Source: Cytophagaceae bacterium
Lineage (GTDB): Bacteria > Bacteroidota > Bacteroidia > Cytophagales > Spirosomataceae
Length of the DNA: 47,465 nucleotides
NCBI GenBank assembly: GCA_024642485.1
Contig: JAHEAY010000003.1
Span: 1-47,465, forward strand
Direction: 5' to 3'
The translations under genes were made by a program, and so were the position numbers. Shown here one piece after another: positions 36,177-44,308 of the stretch. Position 1 is the first letter of the stretch, and every line of letters starts with the position of its first letter. The notes beneath the pieces are model-generated. The model searched no databases and was not told the origin of the DNA. It saw only the letters and a program-made list of their open reading frames with translations.

Positions 36177-36595
36177 GAATTTGGGAATCCTATACCTTAG
36201 CTGATTTACCGGTCGTTGCCAAAGAAATGTTGACTTCCTTGCAGGACGCCCCGCGTGTTTGGCTATTTCGAGGCCAAATGGGTGCAGGGAAAACGACGCT
36301 TTCTAAGGAATTACTCAAACAATTAGATATCGATCAAAACGTACAAAGCCCGACCTTTTCTTTGGTCAATGAATACCAAACGAAATCCGGCAAGACTGTA
36401 TACCACTTTGATTTATACCGACTAAAAAACATCCAAGAAGCCTTAGCCATTGGAATAGAAGAATATTTAGATTCAGGGAATTATTGCTTAATCGAATGGC
36501 CTGAGCAGGCAGAAGAGCTCTGGGATTTTCCGCATGTCAATGTGGAAATTGAGGCAATCAATGAAACCCAACGAAAATTAACCCTATCTTGGTAA
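36173..36595 (+). CDS. tsaE: tRNA t6A biosynthesis ATPase TsaE
   Basis: 140-residue P-loop protein of the TsaE (YjeE) family, needed with TsaB, TsaD and TsaC for threonylcarbamoyl transfer to A37 of ANN-decoding tRNAs. Walker A is FRGQMGAGKTTLSKELL (GQMGAGKTT at 34-42). Further family motifs are SPTFSLVNEY, HFDLYRL and CLIEWPEQAE. It is of normal length. It starts inside the SDR stop (ATGA) and precedes the alanine dehydrogenase gene by 1 bp. Confidence 0.95.
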   Translation: MRIWESYTLADLPVVAKEMLTSLQDAPRVWLFRGQMGAGKTTLSKELLKQLDIDQNVQSPTFSLVNEYQTKSGKTVYHFDLYRLKNIQEALAIGIEEYLDSGNYCLIEWPEQAEELWDFPHVNVEIEAINETQRKLTLSW

Positions 36596-36596
36596 G

Positions 36597-37811
36597 ATGC
36601 GTATGACAAATCCTTTTCACGAATTATTATCCCAACAGGGCATCATGCCAATGGAGGCGATGAGTTGGACCAAACAAAATGCCAAAAGCATTCAAATCGC
36701 ACTACCCAAAGAAACGTCAACCTATGAAAATCGAATTGGACTAACGCCACAAGCCGTTCAATTACTTATTGCCAATGGCCATGAAGTAATTCTGGAACGA
36801 GGAGCTGGCGAACGTGCCGGATTTTCAGATGCCGACTATCTTTTAGCGGGAGCAATAGTCACTGAAGATTTACAACAAGTTTGGCAGGGAGGATTAATCT
36901 TGAAAATCAATGCACCTAAATTGGAAGAAGTGGGGCGCATGATGCCAGGACAATCTTTTGTTTCTTGCGCATCAAAAAATCAATTATCAGGGGAATTACT
37001 TGACGAAATCAATCGGAAACAATTGATCGCCATCGGGCTGGAATATGCAGAAGATAATGCCGGAGGCTATCCTTTTGTTAAAATCATGGCTGAAATTGCA
37101 GGCCAACTCGTGCTACCGATTGCGAGTGGCATTCTGAGCAATCACAAAGGACCTGGCTTATTGATGGGCAATGTCACGGGAGTTCCTCCATGCAAATTGG
37201 TTTTATTAGGATCGGGACATGTAGTGGAGCAAGTGGCACGAGCAGCTTGGCATGCTGGGATACAGATGCAAGTATTCGACAAAGACATTTACAAATTACA
37301 ACGCTTAAAACACACTTTGGGATTCCCACTTGTTACCCAGGTTATTGATTCCGAAAATTTACCTCACGCTTTACAAGATGCAACGGTCATCGTGGGGGCT
37401 TTGCGTTCGGATTCGGGCGTAACACCTTGTGTTGTGACGGAAGAAATGGTGAGCAAACTAAAACCAGGAACGCTTATTATCGATGTTTGCATTGACCAAG
37501 GAGGCTGTTTCGAGACATCCGAAATCACAAGTTTAGGCAAACCCGTATTTAAAAAATTTGGTGTGAGCCATTATTGCGTACCCAATATTCCATCACTTGT
37601 TTCTCATACTGCCAGTATTGCCATCAGTAATTTATTGACCTCATTTGTATTGAAAGCAGGAAAAACGGGTGGCGTGGAAGAAATGCTTTGGCAAGGTAAA
37701 TCCTTCATGAAAGGAACTTTCTGCTACAAGGGTCACGTTACCTTAGCAAGCATCGCAAAACTGTATAAAAAACCCTTAAAGGACATTCAACTCTTATTAT
37801 TAGCTCGATGA
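36597..37811 (+). CDS. ald: Alanine dehydrogenase
   Basis: NAD-dependent alanine dehydrogenase/pyridine nucleotide transhydrogenase fold, interconverting L-alanine and pyruvate plus ammonia. N-terminal signature: ALPKETSTYENRIGLTPQAV. NAD-binding Rossmann site: VLLGSGHVVEQVARAAWHAG then QVFDKD, where the Asp ends the second strand and favours NAD. The C-terminal YCVPNIPSLVSHTASIAISN is conserved. At 404 residues (402 if the ATG at 36603 is used) it is the longer Bacteroidota form. It is in an operon behind tsaE and overlaps the next gene by ATGA. Confidence 0.92.
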   Translation: MRMTNPFHELLSQQGIMPMEAMSWTKQNAKSIQIALPKETSTYENRIGLTPQAVQLLIANGHEVILERGAGERAGFSDADYLLAGAIVTEDLQQVWQGGLILKINAPKLEEVGRMMPGQSFVSCASKNQLSGELLDEINRKQLIAIGLEYAEDNAGGYPFVKIMAEIAGQLVLPIASGILSNHKGPGLLMGNVTGVPPCKLVLLGSGHVVEQVARAAWHAGIQMQVFDKDIYKLQRLKHTLGFPLVTQVIDSENLPHALQDATVIVGALRSDSGVTPCVVTEEMVSKLKPGTLIIDVCIDQGGCFETSEITSLGKPVFKKFGVSHYCVPNIPSLVSHTASIAISNLLTSFVLKAGKTGGVEEMLWQGKSFMKGTFCYKGHVTLASIAKLYKKPLKDIQLLLLAR

Positions 37812-38212
37812 TTGAAGATTACACCGCCATATCCAATGCCCCCAATTCTCCAGAATTGAATGGAAAATATTTAGGACTCATTTCCAGTGATTTTGTCTTA
37901 GTAGCTGATACACTTAAAGAGGCTGCCTACCAAATTAAAAAACGTGGATTTTCTGAATTCCCTGTTTTTGTTTGTTCGCAGCGACCTATTGAAATTGGCC
38001 AAATGCTAATCGGCGTTGGGGAATTGAACGGCAACAAGTGGAATTACCATGCTTCCATGATGGAAGAATTTGTGCAACGCAAATTAATCGCAGAAGAAAA
38101 TGTGGAATTGTTTGTGCAAAATTTCAAGGATGTCGAAGAATATGCCTGTTTATTTGTGGTAGATGGACAATTCACCAACTTCGTCTTTATTCCTTTTCCA
38201 GACGAGGTTTAG
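37808..38212 (+). CDS. Conserved small protein of unknown function
   Basis: 134 residues, no signal peptide and no membrane helix; I do not recognise a named family. The first 60 residues (GKYLGLISSDFVLVADTLKEAAYQIKKRGFSEFPVFVCSQ) resemble a small alpha/beta fold of the DUF5678 kind: 'this is what you asked for, how is it stored'. The second half is predicted as alternating strands and one helix, ending FTNFVFIPFPDEV. It overlaps the alanine dehydrogenase stop by ATGA, so it is translationally coupled to it. Its stop lies in TTAG shared with the convergent membrane protein gene. Confidence 0.75.
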   Translation: MIEDYTAISNAPNSPELNGKYLGLISSDFVLVADTLKEAAYQIKKRGFSEFPVFVCSQRPIEIGQMLIGVGELNGNKWNYHASMMEEFVQRKLIAEENVELFVQNFKDVEEYACLFVVDGQFTNFVFIPFPDEV

Positions 38213-39891
38213 TTATGAAATTGCGGAGTTTCAAAATAAGGAACTTGTAAATCCATCATTTTACATTTCGTTAAAATGCCATTTTTTGTTTGGATAAAGG
38301 AGAGTGAATAATTCCCATGATCAATATTTGATTTTGGAACAATCACAGTAAATGAACTTGCATAAATAGGCATTCCCATTACACGCTTCAGTAAATCTTT
38401 GGGTGAAAGATTTACTTTCAGAGGCAATAAAACTAGATTTTTTGAGGACTGCATTTGAACGCAGTTGAATTCATCAATAGGTATGGGTGCTACGGCCATA
38501 TCAATAGCGTTATGATAGGTCATTGATTTCTGAGTAAATGAAGCGCAAACTGCTTGAATCGAATCCTTACCTAAGATCTGCTTCTCAGAATTTCTCAACA
38601 CCCAATCACCCTGATAATAGCCTTTTGAAATAAGCATTTGACATACCCGACTAGCGTTTTCGGCATTGGTAAAATTGGTCGTAAACGGCGGATAAATACC
38701 TTTCCAATTTCGATTATTTAGTTCATAGGTTCTACCAGCATATTTTAATTCATTAAAATGATTGTAGAGCGTTGACACAAATGGCAAAGATTGATACGAA
38801 AAGTATACAGCCAAAATAAAAAACACGCCTGTAATCGCCTTAGGTTTACCAAACTCAAGTGCAGATAAAAATACAAATACTAAAACTAAGCTAGAATAGA
38901 TTTTGTACCGACTAAAAAGCATATTCTCTAATCCTCCTCCACGATTTAATGCCACTAAAAATGCAGTTCCTAGTAAAAATACAAACACGAGAAAATACCA
39001 ATTCATTGCTGCATGTTTCATTTTTAAAACGAAAACACCCTGATATATGAACCAAGTCATGTAACCAACAATAAGTGTACCAATAACAAAACAACTCGCA
39101 AACGAGAAGCCGATTCCATGAAAAACAGAGGTTAGAAAAAGAGTGAAATTTTCAAAAAGCGAAACAGGACTCAATAACATATCACCTATATTCGACCTTC
39201 CACCAAAGACAGCAGGTGGTTTTTGGTAATTTAAAAAATAAATTAAGAGTAGTCCAAATGCAAAAAGCAACCACAAGTATAGCTGCCGATTACCCTCTTT
39301 TGAAAATAATATAAATATAAAACCAATAGGCAATAATAAGACCCCATTCCCTGAGGTAAAAACAGTTAGCACTACGATCAAATAAGTAATTAAGCGGTTC
39401 CATTTTAAGCTCCCTTTCGAAAGAAAATAAAGTGCTGCTAAACTAAAAAATGGGGATGAAATATTTTGTAATGCCGTCATGGCGCTCATCATATTTTCCC
39501 AATATTGAAAATTTAATAAAAACAAACTGCATATAGATAGCGCTACAAAAGCATATCGAAACTTTTGGACTACGGAATAAATAAGCACTTGAATCCCTAA
39601 AAGCCCCAATAATCCAAACCAAATTAAATGCATAAAATTCAGCTTCCCGAACAAACTAAAATACAGTAAAGAAATCATTCTTGTGTATCCAATTCGGTGT
39701 TCAGCGTATTGATCAAACACATGAAATAACCTACTTCCAAAGGCATTATTTCCACTTAAAATAAACGTACAAATCGAATCGAAATCATCATAAAAAGGAA
39801 TATTTAGACTAAAATCCATGACAAAAAAGACAAATAAGCCATTAGTCATGCATAAAATAAAAAAACCTAAAATATTCGTCAAACGACCCAT
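38209..39891 (-). CDS. Polytopic membrane protein, GT-C glycosyltransferase-like
   Basis: 560-residue protein with about ten to twelve hydrophobic helices over residues 1-370 followed by a soluble C-terminal domain of about 190 residues. After the first helix the loop contains PFYDDFDSI, and later AEHRIGYTRM; an acidic Asp-Asp motif in the first outer loop is typical of GT-C enzymes using lipid-linked sugars. I cannot name the family or substrate. By eye the gene is richer in A+T than its neighbours, with frequent TTT/ATA-type codons, which hints at recent transfer or relaxed selection. It follows xerD by 10 bp on the same strand. Confidence 0.7.
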   Translation of the reverse strand: MGRLTNILGFFILCMTNGLFVFFVMDFSLNIPFYDDFDSICTFILSGNNAFGSRLFHVFDQYAEHRIGYTRMISLLYFSLFGKLNFMHLIWFGLLGLLGIQVLIYSVVQKFRYAFVALSICSLFLLNFQYWENMMSAMTALQNISSPFFSLAALYFLSKGSLKWNRLITYLIVVLTVFTSGNGVLLLPIGFIFILFSKEGNRQLYLWLLFAFGLLLIYFLNYQKPPAVFGGRSNIGDMLLSPVSLFENFTLFLTSVFHGIGFSFASCFVIGTLIVGYMTWFIYQGVFVLKMKHAAMNWYFLVFVFLLGTAFLVALNRGGGLENMLFSRYKIYSSLVLVFVFLSALEFGKPKAITGVFFILAVYFSYQSLPFVSTLYNHFNELKYAGRTYELNNRNWKGIYPPFTTNFTNAENASRVCQMLISKGYYQGDWVLRNSEKQILGKDSIQAVCASFTQKSMTYHNAIDMAVAPIPIDEFNCVQMQSSKNLVLLPLKVNLSPKDLLKRVMGMPIYASSFTVIVPKSNIDHGNYSLSFIQTKNGILTKCKMMDLQVPYFETPQFHN

Positions 39892-39901
39892 TGCCTTTTA
39901 T

Positions 39902-40837
39902 TTAGTCAATAAATTTATGATTATTATTTCGTTGGGTCTTATTCAATGGATGAAAATCATGCACCATTTGACTCAAATAAGCTCGATCTAAATGGGTATA
40001 AATTTCCGTGGTCAAAATGGATTCATGCCCAAGCATCTCTTGCACAGCCCGTAAATCTGCCCCACCTTCGATGAGATGTGTGGCAAAGGAATGTCGGAAG
40101 GTATGCGGACTAATCGTTTTCTCGATTCCCGCCTTAGCTGCTAAATCCTTGCAAATGATAAAGACCATCACCCGACTGAGTGCCGCCCCTCTCCGATTTA
40201 AAAAGACAATATTTTGCGCTTCTTTCTTCACATCCATGTGAGCTCTAACCTCCTCTTGATACAGTTTCAAATAATGAAACGCATCCCGACCTGCTGGGAC
40301 TAAACGTTCTTTATCACCTTTACCACGCACCTTGATTAAACCCAAATCCGTATAGATATCACTAATTTTTAGGTTAACTAATTCGGAAACACGCAAACCT
40401 GCACCATACAGAAATTCCAACATCGCCCGATTGCGAATGCCTTGCGAATTCGACATATCATTCGATTCCAATATGAGCTCAATTTCATCAAAAGAAAGCG
40501 TATCAGGAAGATGTCTCCCCTTCTGAGGAGATTTGATGTGAACACTTGGATCCCGAAAATCAGGATTCTCGAGGCATAAATATTGAAAAAAACTACGAAG
40601 TCCAGATAAACAGCGCGCTTGGCTGCTCGCCTCAATCCCAAGATCATGTAGCACCTTGAAAAAATCAAGAATGTGATTTTCCTCAAGCTCTATCGGACTC
40701 AAATCATGATGTGGAGAATCTGCCATAAAAGTTGCAAATTTCTGCACATCACGCACGTAACCATCCAAAGAATGTGCAGAGAGGCCCCGCTCAATCTTCA
40801 AATAATTCCCAAATGCTTGGATTTCCGTTGACCACAT
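39902..40837 (-). CDS. xerD: Site-specific tyrosine recombinase XerD-like
   Basis: 311-residue tyrosine recombinase with an N-terminal SAM-like core-binding domain (about 1-95) and catalytic domain. Catalytic residues: Arg149 (GAGLRVSEL), Lys173 (VRGKGDKERLVP), His245 and Arg248 (SPHTFRHSFATHL), His271 (MLGHESILTT) and Tyr280 (EIYTHL). These fit XerD, which resolves chromosome dimers at dif together with XerC and FtsK. I start at ATG 40837, where the family N-terminus begins; a longer frame to 40912 would run across the aroQ start. XerC versus XerD cannot be settled here. It is not linked to any mobile element. Confidence 0.93.
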   Translation of the reverse strand: MWSTEIQAFGNYLKIERGLSAHSLDGYVRDVQKFATFMADSPHHDLSPIELEENHILDFFKVLHDLGIEASSQARCLSGLRSFFQYLCLENPDFRDPSVHIKSPQKGRHLPDTLSFDEIELILESNDMSNSQGIRNRAMLEFLYGAGLRVSELVNLKISDIYTDLGLIKVRGKGDKERLVPAGRDAFHYLKLYQEEVRAHMDVKKEAQNIVFLNRRGAALSRVMVFIICKDLAAKAGIEKTISPHTFRHSFATHLIEGGADLRAVQEMLGHESILTTEIYTHLDRAYLSQMVHDFHPLNKTQRNNNHKFID

Positions 40838-40847
40838 GAATGCAATA

Positions 40848-40880
40848 TTGCTAGATTCCTGTAAATTTAGGCTAAATTTG
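40848..40880 (+). promoter_or_regulatory. Promoter for aroQ operon
   Basis: TTG at 40848-40850 and TAAATTTG at 40873-40880, spaced by 22 bp, lie in the 66-bp region between the divergent xerD and aroQ starts. The -7 box is an exact match; the spacer is 1-3 bp longer than ideal. The leader would be about 17 nt. Confidence 0.6.
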
Positions 40881-40903
40881 AAATATAGCACAGGCATTGA
40901 ACC

Positions 40904-41329
40904 ATGGTACATAAAAAGATATTAATCCTGAATGGTCCCAACTTGAATTTACTAGGCACGAGAGAGCCTGAAATTTATGGACATCAGACCTTTGAACAGT
41001 TTCTTGAAATTTTGACTGAAAAATTCAAAGACAGTTTGGACATTTCTTATTTTCAATCCAACGAAGAAGGAGTCCTGATTAATAAACTTCATGAAGTTGG
41101 CTTCAGTTTCGATGGCATTATCTTGAACGCAGGAGGCTATACGCACACTTCCATCGCCTTAGGGGATGCAGTTTCTGCGATTAAAACTCCTGTTATTGAG
41201 GTTCACATATCAAATGTACATGCACGGGAGGCATTCCGTGGACACAGTTATTTGAGTCCAAATTGCAAAGGAATCATTGTGGGCTTCGGCTTGCGCGGCT
41301 ATGAGTTAGCATTAAATTCTTTCCTATAA
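40904..41329 (+). CDS. aroQ: Type II 3-dehydroquinate dehydratase
   Basis: 141-residue AroQ, third step of the shikimate pathway (dehydroquinate to dehydroshikimate). The N-terminal LILNGPNLNLLGTREPEIYG carries Asn10 and the catalytic Arg20/Tyr25; LNAGGYTHTSIALGDA and EVHISNVHAREAFRGHSYLS complete the active site, including His of the second segment. It is of normal length for a dodecameric type II enzyme. It opens the operon with a class V aminotransferase 3 bp later. The shikimate-type AroB itself is not in this window; the AroB-like gene at 9737 belongs to the ebo cluster. Confidence 0.96.
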   Translation: MVHKKILILNGPNLNLLGTREPEIYGHQTFEQFLEILTEKFKDSLDISYFQSNEEGVLINKLHEVGFSFDGIILNAGGYTHTSIALGDAVSAIKTPVIEVHISNVHAREAFRGHSYLSPNCKGIIVGFGLRGYELALNSFL

Positions 41330-41332
41330 ACG

Positions 41333-42382
41333 ATGCTTTCATTTTACCCCGGTCCTTCTAAGGTTCATCCGGAGGCCTTGGAATTCATCCAAGAAGCCTT
41401 TGACCAGGGTATTGTCAGCATTAACCACCGAAGTGCGCGGTTTGAGGCGCTGTTAAAAGACACCTTGGAGGTATTACATGCGAAATGGAATATACCCTCG
41501 GACTATACCATCTATTTTGTTTCTTCCGCCACAGAAGCCTGGGAAATTGTCGCTCAATCATTGATTGAAAAGCAATCCCTGCATCTTTACAATGGCGCTT
41601 TTGGAAAAAAATGGGCGCATTATACCCAACAAATTTATCCACAGGCTCAAGCGATTTCTTTCGATGCACAAGCCAGTTTATCATCTGTCGATCTTCCATC
41701 ACTAGCCGAAATCGATACGGTTTGCCTCGTCCAAAGTGAAACGTCCAATGGTACAGGCCAAACAATTGCTCGCTCCCTTTATGGCGAAAGCCTAATTGCC
41801 GTTGATGCGACGTCATCCATGGGTGGCATCGAATTGCCTTGGGCAGAAGCCGATGTGTGGTTGGCCTCCGTACAAAAATGCATGGGTATTCCAGCCGGCT
41901 TAGGGATCATGATTTGTTCACCCAAAGCTTTAGCTCGTGCAGAGAAATTGGGACGCAAGTCACACTACAATGACATCTTATTAATGGAAGAAAATCGTAA
42001 GCGGTTTCAGACCCATTATACGCCCAATGTATTAAGTATTTACTTGCTTAACCGATTAACACATCTACTACCCAATTTAAGCGTAATCGATGCGCAAACG
42101 AGGAAAAAGATGAAAATCTGGGAAGAATTCTGGCACACAAATACTGCTTGGGGGCTTGAATGCTTAATCGGAAACCCTAATTTGCGCCTTCCGACAGTAT
42201 TAGCTTTACAAGGAGATCCGAAACAAATTCAATTAATCCAACAAACTTGCTTAGCAGCAGGCAATGAATTAGGTAAAGGATATGGCGATTGGCAAGCGAA
42301 TACGGTGCGGATTGCCAACTTCCCTAGCCATACCGAAAACGACATTCAAACACTCATTCAAGTATTAACACATGAACTTTAA
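41333..42382 (+). CDS. Class V aminotransferase (SerC-like)
   Basis: PLP-dependent fold-type I enzyme, 349 residues. It starts with the phosphoserine-aminotransferase-like FYPGPSKVHPEA, has NHRSARFEALL, FVSSATEAWE, AVDATSSMGG (Asp and Ser contacting PLP) and the Schiff-base Lys182 in SVQKCMGIPAGLG. The overall pattern resembles SerC or alanine-glyoxylate aminotransferase-like proteins. The phosphate-binding residues of true SerC are not clear to me, so substrate is left open. It overlaps marC by 11 bp. Confidence 0.82.
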   Translation: MLSFYPGPSKVHPEALEFIQEAFDQGIVSINHRSARFEALLKDTLEVLHAKWNIPSDYTIYFVSSATEAWEIVAQSLIEKQSLHLYNGAFGKKWAHYTQQIYPQAQAISFDAQASLSSVDLPSLAEIDTVCLVQSETSNGTGQTIARSLYGESLIAVDATSSMGGIELPWAEADVWLASVQKCMGIPAGLGIMICSPKALARAEKLGRKSHYNDILLMEENRKRFQTHYTPNVLSIYLLNRLTHLLPNLSVIDAQTRKKMKIWEEFWHTNTAWGLECLIGNPNLRLPTVLALQGDPKQIQLIQQTCLAAGNELGKGYGDWQANTVRIANFPSHTENDIQTLIQVLTHEL

Positions 42383-42944
42383 TTTCAAAGAAATCTTATC
42401 GTCATCCCTGATTTTATTCTCGGTCATTGATATTTTAGGGTCAATTCCCATCATCATTGATTTGCGAAAAAAGAATGGCAATATCCATGCGGAACAAGCC
42501 ACCATGGTATCAGGCTTAATCATGATTGGTTTTTTCTTTGCAGGGAAACTGATCTTGCGTTTTTTTGGCGTAGATACGAACTCATTTGCCATGGCAGGAG
42601 CGCTGATTATCTTTTTAATTGGTTTGGAAATGACGCTCGGGCGCAACATTTTCAAATCGGAAGAAGTGCAAGAAGGATCCGCGCATAGCATCGTTCCTTT
42701 GGCGTTTCCGATTATCGCTGGAGCAGGTACGATGACCACCTTAATTTCCTTGAAATCACAATTTGAAGAGGAAAATATCATGATCAGTATTTTGATTAAC
42801 CTCATCTTCATTTACATCGTTTTACGCTCCAGCGTCTGGATTGAAAACAAACTTGGGAATGCTGGAACGCAGGTTTTACGCAAAGTTTTTGGGGTAATCT
42901 TGATTGCCATCGCGATTAAAATCTTCAAAACGCGTTTAGGATAA
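42372..42944 (+). CDS. MarC family membrane protein
   Basis: 190-residue inner-membrane protein of the MarC/NAAT family with six predicted helices. Family motifs include LFSVIDILGSIPIII at the start, FFGVDTNSFAMAGALIIFLIGLEM in the middle and VPLAFPIIAGAGTMTTLI. A role in amino-acid transport has been proposed for a few relatives but is not proven in general. The start overlaps the aminotransferase by 11 bp, and its stop shares one base with the next start (TAATG). Confidence 0.92.
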   Translation: MNFNFKEILSSSLILFSVIDILGSIPIIIDLRKKNGNIHAEQATMVSGLIMIGFFFAGKLILRFFGVDTNSFAMAGALIIFLIGLEMTLGRNIFKSEEVQEGSAHSIVPLAFPIIAGAGTMTTLISLKSQFEEENIMISILINLIFIYIVLRSSVWIENKLGNAGTQVLRKVFGVILIAIAIKIFKTRLG

Positions 42945-43570
42945 TGGCCAAAAAACAGAAATACTATGTAATCTGGGAGGGGCATAAAAAAGGGATTTTC
43001 GACTCTTGGTCGGAAACCGAGAAGCATATCAAAGGTTTCCCCAATGCTCAATATAAATCTTTCGAGTCTAGACAAGATGCGGAAGCGGCATCAAAGAAAA
43101 ATTACTGGGCGAGTATCAACCCAAAAGGGACTAAAACATTGAAGCCTTCGGGAGCTGCAGGCAATTACATCGTTCCGAGTATATCCGTCGACGCGGCATG
43201 TGCAGGAAATCCAGGAGTCTTAGAATACCAAGGTGTCAACACAGCTACCAAAGAAGTCCTTTTTAAACGCGGCCCATTTCCAGTAGGGACGGTCAATTTA
43301 GGTGAATTTCTTGCGATTGTTCACGGGCTCTCCTACCTCAAAAAATTGGATTGCCCTTTTCCCCTGTATTCCGATTCAAGAACAGCTATTGCTTGGGTAC
43401 GCAACAAAGCAATCAAAACGAATTTGGAACGCAATGCAAAAACGGAAGATCTGTTTATTTTGGTCGATCGAGCGATTGAATGGTTGAAGACCAACAGCTA
43501 TACTACCAAAATCTTGAAGTGGGAAACAGAAGATTGGGGTGAAAATCCGGCAGATTATGGCCGAAAATAG
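42944..43570 (+). CDS. RNase H with N-terminal viroplasmin (hybrid-binding) domain
   Basis: 208-residue ribonuclease H family protein. Residues 5-50 (YYVIWEGHKKGIFDSWSETEKHIKGF split around the WxGxxxGI and FxSxxDAEAA motifs) form the viroplasmin/hybrid-binding domain found in eukaryotic-type RNase H1. The RNase H fold has the four acidic residues: Asp83 (VDAACAGNPG), Glu121 (LGEFLAIVHG), Asp144 (LYSDSRTA) and Asp204 (NPADYG). The usual DGSC/DGAC start is altered to VDAAC. It removes RNA from RNA-DNA hybrids in the cytosol. The end overlaps trmN6. Confidence 0.93.
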   Translation: MAKKQKYYVIWEGHKKGIFDSWSETEKHIKGFPNAQYKSFESRQDAEAASKKNYWASINPKGTKTLKPSGAAGNYIVPSISVDAACAGNPGVLEYQGVNTATKEVLFKRGPFPVGTVNLGEFLAIVHGLSYLKKLDCPFPLYSDSRTAIAWVRNKAIKTNLERNAKTEDLFILVDRAIEWLKTNSYTTKILKWETEDWGENPADYGRK

Positions 43571-44264
43571 ATCCATTTTTCAGTTCAAACAATTTGAGCT
43601 CGCTCACGGAAAGCCAGGCTTAAAAATAACTACAGAAGCCTGTTTGTTCGGAGCATGGTCGGCGCAATTTCCACAACAAAACACACTTGACATCGGAACG
43701 GGCTGCGGACTACTCATAGGCATGTTGGCCCAAGCCCACCCCCAAGCACAATTTACCGGCATTGAAATCCAGGCAGATGTAGCCAATTTGGCAACTGAAA
43801 ACATGATTTCATTATCGAAGACGAATATCCAGATTCAAGCAAAAGGACTTGCCGAATATGCAGGCCAACATGATTTCATCATCTGCAATCCACCATTTTT
43901 CATTAATCACTTGAAAAACTCGGATGCATCTAAGAATCAAGCGATGCACAGTGATACGCTTAGTCCGGAGGAATTGGCCGAAGGAATTCAGCGTACCTTA
44001 AGTCCCGAAGGAAAATTCACCATGCTCTACCCACCGGTAGGCATGAAGCAATTCGAAGAGGCGGCCAATAAACGGGGACTTTACCTGAATCAAATCTGCG
44101 AGGTCAAACATCAAGCCACGCACGAAACATTACGTTTGATGGCTCAAGGTTCGTTTCATGAGGGACAATTAGCAAAGGAGATACTTTGCATAAAGAATAA
44201 CGATGATACCTATTCACCGGCATTCATTAACTTATTAAGACCCTACTATCTGATTTTCGACTAA
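43557..44264 (+). CDS. trmN6: tRNA1(Val) A37 N6-methyltransferase
   Basis: 235-residue Rossmann methyltransferase of the YfiC/TrmN6 family, which methylates N6 of A37 in tRNA1-Val. SAM-binding TLDIGTGCGLLIGML (DIGTGCG at 45-51), GIEIQ at the end of strand two, and the adenine-N6 motif CNPPFF (111-114). The opening FQFKQFELAHGKPGLKITT is characteristic. I start at ATG 43557; an in-frame ATG at 43539 is possible. The gene overlaps RNase H by 14 bp. It is normal in length. Confidence 0.9.
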   Translation: MAENRSIFQFKQFELAHGKPGLKITTEACLFGAWSAQFPQQNTLDIGTGCGLLIGMLAQAHPQAQFTGIEIQADVANLATENMISLSKTNIQIQAKGLAEYAGQHDFIICNPPFFINHLKNSDASKNQAMHSDTLSPEELAEGIQRTLSPEGKFTMLYPPVGMKQFEEAANKRGLYLNQICEVKHQATHETLRLMAQGSFHEGQLAKEILCIKNNDDTYSPAFINLLRPYYLIFD

Positions 44265-44282
44265 TTTATCCATTGAAATTTG

Positions 44283-44290
44283 TATTTTTG
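44283..44290 (+). promoter_or_regulatory. Candidate -7 element before GtrB-like gene
   Basis: TATTTTTG matches TAnnTTTG exactly, 18 bp before the ATG at 44309. I see no TTG at proper spacing, so this may be an internal promoter or chance within an A/T-rich 44-bp gap. Confidence 0.35.
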
Positions 44291-44308
44291 TTTGTTTGAT
44301 GCCCACCT

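Noticed and set aside
39902-40837. Tyrosine recombinase as sign of an integrated element
   Set aside because: It matches chromosomal XerD in length and motifs, with housekeeping neighbours and no attachment-site repeats or tRNA gene.
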